In this document: piece after piece, positions 59,099 through 64,000 of the stretch
How positions within the stretch are numbered: position 1 is the first letter of the stretch
Layout of the letters: every line of letters begins with the position of its first letter
NCBI RefSeq assembly: GCF_030733685.1
Contig: NZ_JASHIM010000023.1
Coordinates: 1-64,000, forward strand
DNA from: Roseovarius sp. MMSF_3281
GTDB lineage: Bacteria; Pseudomonadota; Alphaproteobacteria; Rhodobacterales; Rhodobacteraceae
DNA: 64,000 bases
Reading direction: 5' to 3'
Position numbers and translations under genes: made by a program
Notes under the pieces: model-generated
What the model was told of the DNA's origin: nothing
Seen by the model: only the letters and a program-made list of their open reading frames with translations
The model's database searches: none

Positions 59099-59875
59099 CT
59101 ACTTGTCGCGGAATTGCGGTTCGCGTTTTTCGACGAAGGCGGCCATGCCTTCGGATTGGTCTTCGGTGGCGAAAAGCGAGTGGAACACGCGGCGTTCGAA
59201 CAACAGCCCTTCGCGCAGGGTGGTCTCGTACGAGCGGTTGACCGCCTCTTTCACCGCCATGGTGGTGACCATGGATTTCTCGGCGATCTTGTCGGCGGCT
59301 TTGCGCGCCTCTTCCATCAGCTTCTTGGCGGGCACGACGCGCGAGACAAGGCCCGAGCGCTCGGCCTCGTCGGCGTCCATGAAGCGGCCCGTCAGGTTCA
59401 TGTCCATCGCCTTGGATTTGCCGATGAAGCGCGTCAGGCGCTGTGAGCCGCCCAACCCCGCCATGACGCCGAGGTTGATCTCGGGCTGGCCGAACTTGGC
59501 GGTATCCGAGGCGATGATGAAATCGCACATCATTGCCAGTTCACACCCCCCGCCCAGCGCATAGCCGGAGACGGCGCCGATGATCGGCTTGCGAATGCCC
59601 ATGATGGCCTCGCTTTCGGGGCCGAAGAGGTTTTCGGTGAAGACATCGACGAATCCCTTGCCGCTCATCATCTTGATGTCGGCCCCGGCGGCGAATGCCT
59701 TGTCGGAGCCGGTGAGGATGATGCACCGCACCTTTTCGTTTGCCTGCGCCTCTTTCAACGCCTTGCACAGCTCGCTCATCAACTGATCGTTGAGGGCATT
59801 GAGAGCATCGGGGCGGTTGAGTTTGATGAGGGCGACGTGGTCTTCTATTTCGACGATGATCGTCTCATAGGCCAT
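59099..59875 (-). CDS. Enoyl-CoA hydratase (crotonase type)
   Basis: The 258-residue protein starts at ATG 59875. Crotonase features are [16 protein letters not shown] near residue 60 (oxyanion hole), [19 protein letters not shown] near 104 with the first catalytic Glu, and [20 protein letters not shown] near 128 with the second. Length and motifs match short-chain enoyl-CoA hydratases such as FadB1x/PhaJ-independent ECHs in beta-oxidation, hydrating 2-trans-enoyl-CoA. It is a single-gene unit adjacent to mutM. The exact chain-length preference is unknown. Confidence 0.9.
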   Translation of the reverse strand: MAYETIIVEIEDHVALIKLNRPDALNALNDQLMSELCKALKEAQANEKVRCIILTGSDKAFAAGADIKMMSGKGFVDVFTENLFGPESEAIMGIRKPIIGAVSGYALGGGCELAMMCDFIIASDTAKFGQPEINLGVMAGLGGSQRLTRFIGKSKAMDMNLTGRFMDADEAERSGLVSRVVPAKKLMEEARKAADKIAEKSMVTTMAVKEAVNRSYETTLREGLLFERRVFHSLFATEDQSEGMAAFVEKREPQFRDK

Positions 59876-59940
59876 GAAATCTGCTTTCGCTTGTTTCAGT
59901 CAGAATGGATTCCTTACCACTGTTTGCGGGGCGATCAACC

Positions 59941-60792
59941 TTATCTTTGACATGACGGGCAATAGAAGCTGGAGCGGCCCGACTGTACGAGGCGTTTCAC
60001 GGTGCCCGTGCAGCCCGGTTTGCGGCAGGGGCGGCCCTCGCGGTCGTAGACGTCGAAACTGTGTTGAAAATAGCCAAGTTCACCGTCTGCTTGACGAAAA
60101 TCGCGTAACGAAGAGCCGCCGGCGGTGATCGCATCGCTCAGCACATCGCGGATGATCGGCACGAGGGCGGCGGCGCGGGCGGCGGAGAGGTTTCTTGCCC
60201 GGCGCTTGGGGGAAATCCCGGCGCGGAAAAGGGTTTCGCAGACGTAGATATTGCCAAGGCCCGCGACGATTCGCTGATCCAGAAGGGCGGATTTGATCGG
60301 CGTGTTGCGGGTTTTGAGTTGCGCGGCAAGGTAGGGGCCGTCGAAGGCATTGCCCAGCGGTTCGGGGCCGAGTTTGGCCAGAAGCGGGTGGGTTTCGGCG
60401 CTTGCGGTGTCCATCAGGTCCATCGCGCCGAAGCGGCGGGGATCGTTGAAGGTGATGCGCGCGCCGTTTTCCATGTCCAGAACCACGTGGTCGTGTTTTT
60501 CCGGCGCCGGGTGGTCGTGGTGGAAGTGGCCCAGCGGGTCGCCCGACACGGTCATCCGGCCCGACATGCCAAGGTGAATCAACAGGGTTTCGCCACTGGA
60601 CAGATCGGCGAGGATGTATTTCGAGCGGCGGCGCAGGGTTTGCACGGCCTGCCCTGTCAGGCGCGCGGCCATGTTTTCGGGGAAGGGCCAGCGCAGATCG
60701 GGGCGGTTGACCTGCGCCTTGGCGATCACCGCCCCCTCCATCGCGGGGGCGAGGCCGCGGCGCACTGTCTCAACCTCGGGCAATTCGGGCAT
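59941..60792 (-). CDS. mutM: Formamidopyrimidine-DNA glycosylase
   Basis: The start is ATG 60792, giving 283 residues; the open frame runs further upstream but is antisense to ubiE there. MutM/Fpg is a base-excision repair enzyme for 8-oxoguanine. The N-terminal catalytic [14 protein letters not shown], the conserved Lys in LRRRSKYIL near residue 57, [14 protein letters not shown] near 177 and a C-terminal zinc finger with CRKPGC and FYCPSCQ are all present. It is divergent from ubiE, a common arrangement in Rhodobacterales. Confidence 0.95.
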   Translation of the reverse strand: MPELPEVETVRRGLAPAMEGAVIAKAQVNRPDLRWPFPENMAARLTGQAVQTLRRRSKYILADLSSGETLLIHLGMSGRMTVSGDPLGHFHHDHPAPEKHDHVVLDMENGARITFNDPRRFGAMDLMDTASAETHPLLAKLGPEPLGNAFDGPYLAAQLKTRNTPIKSALLDQRIVAGLGNIYVCETLFRAGISPKRRARNLSAARAAALVPIIRDVLSDAITAGGSSLRDFRQADGELGYFQHSFDVYDREGRPCRKPGCTGTVKRLVQSGRSSFYCPSCQR

Positions 60793-60888
60793 GGTTCGGT
60801 CCTGTCGTGGTGCGGGGTGGATTGTAACCCCCGCCTTGCGCCCTATAAGAAGGGCGAGAGAGTTGAACGGCAAGGCCCCGGTGCGACC

Positions 60889-61632
60889 ATGAGCGAGAAA
60901 ACCACCCATTTCGGATTTCAGGACGTGCCCGAGGGCGAGAAGGCGGGCCGCGTGCGTGGCGTTTTCGGGTCGGTCGCGTCGAAGTATGACGTGATGAACG
61001 ATGCCATGTCTTTCGGGATTCACCGCATCTGGAAAGACGCGATGATGGATTGGCTGGCCCCGCGCCCCGGTCAGCGGTTGCTGGACGTGGCGGGCGGCAC
61101 CGGCGATATCTCGTTTAGGTTCCTGAAACGCGCGGGCACCGGCCATGCCACGGTTCTGGACCTGACCGAACCGATGCTGGTGGAAGGCCGCAAGCGGGCC
61201 GAGGCGGAGGCCATGGCCGACAGCCTTGATTGGGTGGTGGGCGACGCGATGGCCCTGCCCTTCGAGGACAACACCTTTGACGTTTACACCATCAGCTTCG
61301 GGATCAGGAACGTGACCCGCCCCGAGGAGGCCCTTGCCGAGGCCTTTCGGGTGCTGAAACCCGGCGGGCGGTTGATGGTGCTGGAATTCAGCCAGATCCC
61401 CAACGACATGATGCAATGGGCCTATGACCTTTATTCCTTCCATATCATCCCGCGCATGGGGCAGGTGATTGCCGGAGACCGGGACAGTTACCAATACCTG
61501 GTGGAATCGATCCGCAAGTTCCCGGACCAAGACACCTTCCTTGGCATGGTGCGCGGCGCGGGGTTCGAGAATGCGAAATATCGCAACCTGAGCCTTGGCA
61601 TTGCCTGCCTTCATTCGGGGTGGAAGATCTAA
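60889..61632 (+). CDS. ubiE: Ubiquinone/menaquinone C-methyltransferase
   Basis: The start is ATG 60889, giving 247 residues; upstream sequence in frame is antisense to mutM. It is a SAM-dependent class I methyltransferase with [20 protein letters not shown] near residue 33, the SAM motif [13 protein letters not shown] near 61 and [20 protein letters not shown] near 135, a UbiE signature. It methylates the quinone ring in ubiquinone synthesis. The ubiB gene begins immediately at its stop codon. Confidence 0.95.
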   Translation: MSEKTTHFGFQDVPEGEKAGRVRGVFGSVASKYDVMNDAMSFGIHRIWKDAMMDWLAPRPGQRLLDVAGGTGDISFRFLKRAGTGHATVLDLTEPMLVEGRKRAEAEAMADSLDWVVGDAMALPFEDNTFDVYTISFGIRNVTRPEEALAEAFRVLKPGGRLMVLEFSQIPNDMMQWAYDLYSFHIIPRMGQVIAGDRDSYQYLVESIRKFPDQDTFLGMVRGAGFENAKYRNLSLGIACLHSGWKI

Positions 61633-63165
61633 ATGCGCGGGCCGCATAATATCTTGCGCCTGATCCGCACCGGCGCCACGCTTGAGCGCACCGGGGCCAT
61701 GGGCCTTGTGATGGAGGCGATGGACGCCCCGCCGCAGGTGCGGGCGATCATGCGGTTCCTAGCGTGGCCGTTTCAGTGGCTGGGCTACAAGGGCGACCCC
61801 GGGATGCCCCCCGCCACCCGCGCCCTGACAGCCCTTGGCCCGGCCTATATCAAGTTCGGGCAGATCCTTTCGACGCGGCCCGACCTGGTGGGCGATGACC
61901 TTGCCACGCAATTGCGGGTGTTGCAGGACAAGCTGCCGCCGTTTTCGGTGGAAGAGGCGCGCGACAGCATCGAGCAGGAATTGGGCGCCGAGGTGGACAG
62001 CCTGTTTGACGAGTTCAGCCCGCCGGTGGCCGCGGCCTCGATCGCGCAGGTGCATCGCGCGCGATCGCGCGAGACCGGCGAGGCGGTGGCGGTCAAGGTG
62101 CTGCGCCCCGGGATCGAGAAAGCCTTTCGCAAGGATATCGATGCGTTTTACTTTGCCGCCAATGTGATCGAGTTTCTATCGCCGTCGTCGCGGCGGCTGC
62201 GGCCCACGGATGTCATCGCGCATTTCGAAGGCGTGGTCATGGGGGAGCTTGATTTGCGGCTTGAGGCCTCATCGGCCAGCGAGTTTGCCGCCAATACCGG
62301 CGAGGACGAGGGGTTTACCCTGCCCGAGATCAAATGGCCCCTTTCGGGCCGCCGGGTGATGACCATGGGCTGGGCCGATGGTTTGCCGCTTGGCGATAAC
62401 GCCGCGCTGGATGCGGGCGGGCATGACCGGGTGGCCCTTGGCGAGCGGGTTTTGCAACTGTTCCTGAGTCACGCGCTGCGCGATGGGTATTTCCACGCCG
62501 ATATGCACCAGGGCAACCTGAAGGTGGCCGCCAATGGCGATATCATCGCCTATGATTTCGGGATCATGGGGCATATCGACGAATACACCCGCCGGGTTTA
62601 TGCCGAGATCCTTTATGGGTTCATCAAGCGCGATTACCGCCGGGTGGCAGAGGTGCATTTCGAGGCCGGTTACGTGCCCGCCGACCGGGACGTTGACGAA
62701 TTTGCCCGGGCGCTGCGCGCCGTGGGCGAGCCGATTTTCGGGATGGATGCGAGCCATATCTCGATGGGTGGTTTGCTGAGTTACCTGTTCGAGGTGACCG
62801 AGCGTTTCGGCATGGAAACCCGGACCGAGTTGATCCTGTTGCAACGAACCATGGTGGTGGTTGAAGGGGTGGCGCGGAGCCTGAGCCCGCAGATCAACAT
62901 CTGGCAAGTCGCCAGGCCGGTGGTCGAGGATTACATCCGCAAGAATATCGGCCCGCGCGCCGTGAGCCGCGATCTGGGCCGGACGCTGGCGGTTCTGTCG
63001 CGTTATGGTCCACGCCTTCCGGGAATCGTGGAAAATGCCCTGATGCGGCAATCCATGCCGGTGACCCCGCCCCCCAAGCCCAACCGCATCTGGCCCGCCC
63101 TTTGGGCGATGGGCGGGGCCGTGACCGGCGCGGCGGCCATGGCGGCGATTGCCTGGTTGAGCTGA
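61633..63165 (+). CDS. ubiB: UbiB-family ubiquinone biosynthesis kinase-like protein
   Basis: The ATG at 61633 abuts the ubiE stop, so the two are co-translated; the protein has 510 residues. ABC1/UbiB features include the KxGQ motif in [19 protein letters not shown] near residue 73, the Ala-rich loop [13 protein letters not shown] near 135, the Lys in AVKVLRPG and the metal-binding DFGIMGHID near 309. A C-terminal hydrophobic segment, [24 protein letters not shown] (near 490-510), anchors it to the membrane. It is an atypical ATPase/kinase-fold factor assisting the membrane steps of ubiquinone synthesis. Confidence 0.95.
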   Translation: MRGPHNILRLIRTGATLERTGAMGLVMEAMDAPPQVRAIMRFLAWPFQWLGYKGDPGMPPATRALTALGPAYIKFGQILSTRPDLVGDDLATQLRVLQDKLPPFSVEEARDSIEQELGAEVDSLFDEFSPPVAAASIAQVHRARSRETGEAVAVKVLRPGIEKAFRKDIDAFYFAANVIEFLSPSSRRLRPTDVIAHFEGVVMGELDLRLEASSASEFAANTGEDEGFTLPEIKWPLSGRRVMTMGWADGLPLGDNAALDAGGHDRVALGERVLQLFLSHALRDGYFHADMHQGNLKVAANGDIIAYDFGIMGHIDEYTRRVYAEILYGFIKRDYRRVAEVHFEAGYVPADRDVDEFARALRAVGEPIFGMDASHISMGGLLSYLFEVTERFGMETRTELILLQRTMVVVEGVARSLSPQINIWQVARPVVEDYIRKNIGPRAVSRDLGRTLAVLSRYGPRLPGIVENALMRQSMPVTPPPKPNRIWPALWAMGGAVTGAAAMAAIAWLS

Positions 63166-63291
63166 CCCGGCGAACGTCGCCTTAAAGCGACACATTGCCC
63201 AGGAATTTATCGCGGGCAAGAGTCACGTTGTTGTCACGGCGCCGCTTCGATAGTGTCGCGGGAAGGGACACGGTATGGTGGAGTTGCACAA

Positions 63292-64000
63292 GTGATCCGT
63301 AGATCGAGCAAAATCGCGGTGGCAGGTTTGGTGGCGGTCTGGCCCTGCGCCGGTATGGCCGAGAACCAGACCACCGAGTTGACCAATTCCTATGGTACGC
63401 CGGGCGGTTTGATCGACATGCCGACCGCCGAGATGGCACCGGTGGGCCAACTTGCCACCACGGTTGACCATTACGACGGGGCGACCAAGACAACGCTTTC
63501 GTTCCAGGTGACCAAGCGGTTGAGTGCCTCGTTCCGGTATTCGGCGGTTTACGGGCTGGTGCCCGGGCCGGGGCGCCCGGCCTTCAACACCTACTATGAC
63601 CGCAGTTTCGACCTGAGTTTCCGGCTGGTGAACGAAGGGCAATACATGCCCGCGATCAATATCGGCCTGCAGGATATGGTCGGGACCGGCCTGTTCGGCG
63701 GCGAATATATCGTGGCGACCAAATCATTCGGTGAGCGCCTGCGGGTGAGTGCCGGTTTGGGCTGGGGCCGGTTGGGCAGCTATAACTCCATCGGCAGCAC
63801 CGGCACCCGGCCGACATCGATTCTGGGCCAAGGCGGGATTCCCACCTACGACCGTTGGTTCCGGGGCGATGTCGCGCCCTTTGCCGGGCTGAGTTACCAG
63901 CTTTCCGACCGGGTGAATGTAAGCCTTGAATATTCCTCGGACGGGTATGACCGCGAGGTTCTGGACGGGATCACGACGCATGACATGCCGGTCAACATCG
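63292..64000 (+). CDS. YjbH-domain outer-membrane protein, N-terminal part
   Basis: The likely start is GTG 63292, with GGTGGAG 9 nt upstream; an ATG at 63275 hits a stop after six codons. The frame is open to the window edge with 236 codons. A signal peptide, KIAVAGLVAVWPCAGMA, precedes ENQTTELTNSYGTPGGLIDM. The beta-rich mature part has alternating aromatic strands such as LSASFRYSAVYGLVPG, and the segment YGTPGGLIDMPTAEMAPVGQ is the family hallmark. YjbH-type proteins are beta-barrel components of exopolysaccharide systems (YjbEFGH). The remainder lies beyond the window. Confidence 0.78.
   Translation, partial: MIRRSSKIAVAGLVAVWPCAGMAENQTTELTNSYGTPGGLIDMPTAEMAPVGQLATTVDHYDGATKTTLSFQVTKRLSASFRYSAVYGLVPGPGRPAFNTYYDRSFDLSFRLVNEGQYMPAINIGLQDMVGTGLFGGEYIVATKSFGERLRVSAGLGWGRLGSYNSIGSTGTRPTSILGQGGIPTYDRWFRGDVAPFAGLSYQLSDRVNVSLEYSSDGYDREVLDGITTHDMPVNI

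Noticed and set aside
60793..61647. Upstream extension of the mutM frame
   Set aside because: The extra 285 codons are antisense to ubiE, and the MPELPEVE N-terminus of MutM must be at the true start for catalysis.

Overview
The window looks like a chromosomal segment of a marine-type alphaproteobacterium of the Rhodobacterales (roseobacter group). The base composition is GC-rich. Supporting markers are a petP-petR regulator pair, a mutM/ubiE/ubiB block, an ectoine-degradation cluster of the eut/doe type, several binding-protein-dependent ABC importers and a leuC-leuD...leuB arrangement. This placement is inference from gene content. No rRNA, CRISPR array, phage module or replication origin was seen. 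One tRNA gene, tRNA-Pro(CGG), lies at 34301-34377.

Layout. (1) 1-1586: the start of a giant BapA-type adhesin runs off the left edge and is divergent from a LuxR-type regulator; a perfect 18-bp lux-box-like palindrome lies between them. (2) 1782-2514: a frameshifted IS630 remnant is interrupted by an internally deleted IS6-family element. (3) 2656-9559: an ugpBAEC-like importer is linked to a GpdQ-like phosphodiesterase, a HAD phosphatase and a divergent LysR regulator, reading as uptake and breakdown of glycerophosphodiesters. (4) 9959-12266: a class III alcohol dehydrogenase is divergent from a GlxA-type regulator. (5) 12300-18134: an apparent zinc-starvation island. A COG0523 metallochaperone, a threonyl-tRNA synthetase, an NTF2-like protein and a DUF1826 protein run left; a PRA-cyclohydrolase paralogue, a RibD-like deaminase and a tiny cysteine protein run right. 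Both arms leave a single 13-bp Zur-like palindrome. (6) 18585-20171: a graveyard of IS30, IS3 and IS6 fragments. (7) 20229-30610: a carbohydrate-type catabolic cluster with an RbsABC-like importer, SorC regulator, class II aldolase, LsrK-like kinase, 2-hydroxyacid dehydrogenase and VOC protein. (8) 30756-33529: an HxlR regulator divergent from a DUF1428/GST/hydrolase operon, followed by another IS6 remnant and the tRNA. (9) 34478-44002: housekeeping genes leuB, leuD, leuC, petR, petP and ilvE, plus an orphan citF. (10) 44051-57151: a polyamine-type ABC importer with oversized permeases, then an ectoine/5-hydroxyectoine degradation cluster (atf/doeD, ssd/doeC, asnC/doeX, a nitrilase-fold hydrolase, eutC, eutB and doeA/eutD). 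(11) 57173-57344: an unusual array of ten palindromes. (12) 57430-64000: an ArsR/ArsP-like pair, an enoyl-CoA hydratase, mutM, ubiE, ubiB and the start of a YjbH-type outer-membrane protein.

The least explained items are the ten-site palindrome array at 57173-57344, where five TGTACA sites are followed exactly 93 bp later by five CGTACG sites; the zinc-island gene set with its uncharacterised small proteins; the LsrK-like cluster with no LsrF or LsrG; and the ectoine cluster, in which a nitrilase-type enzyme sits where the deacetylase DoeB/EutE would be expected.
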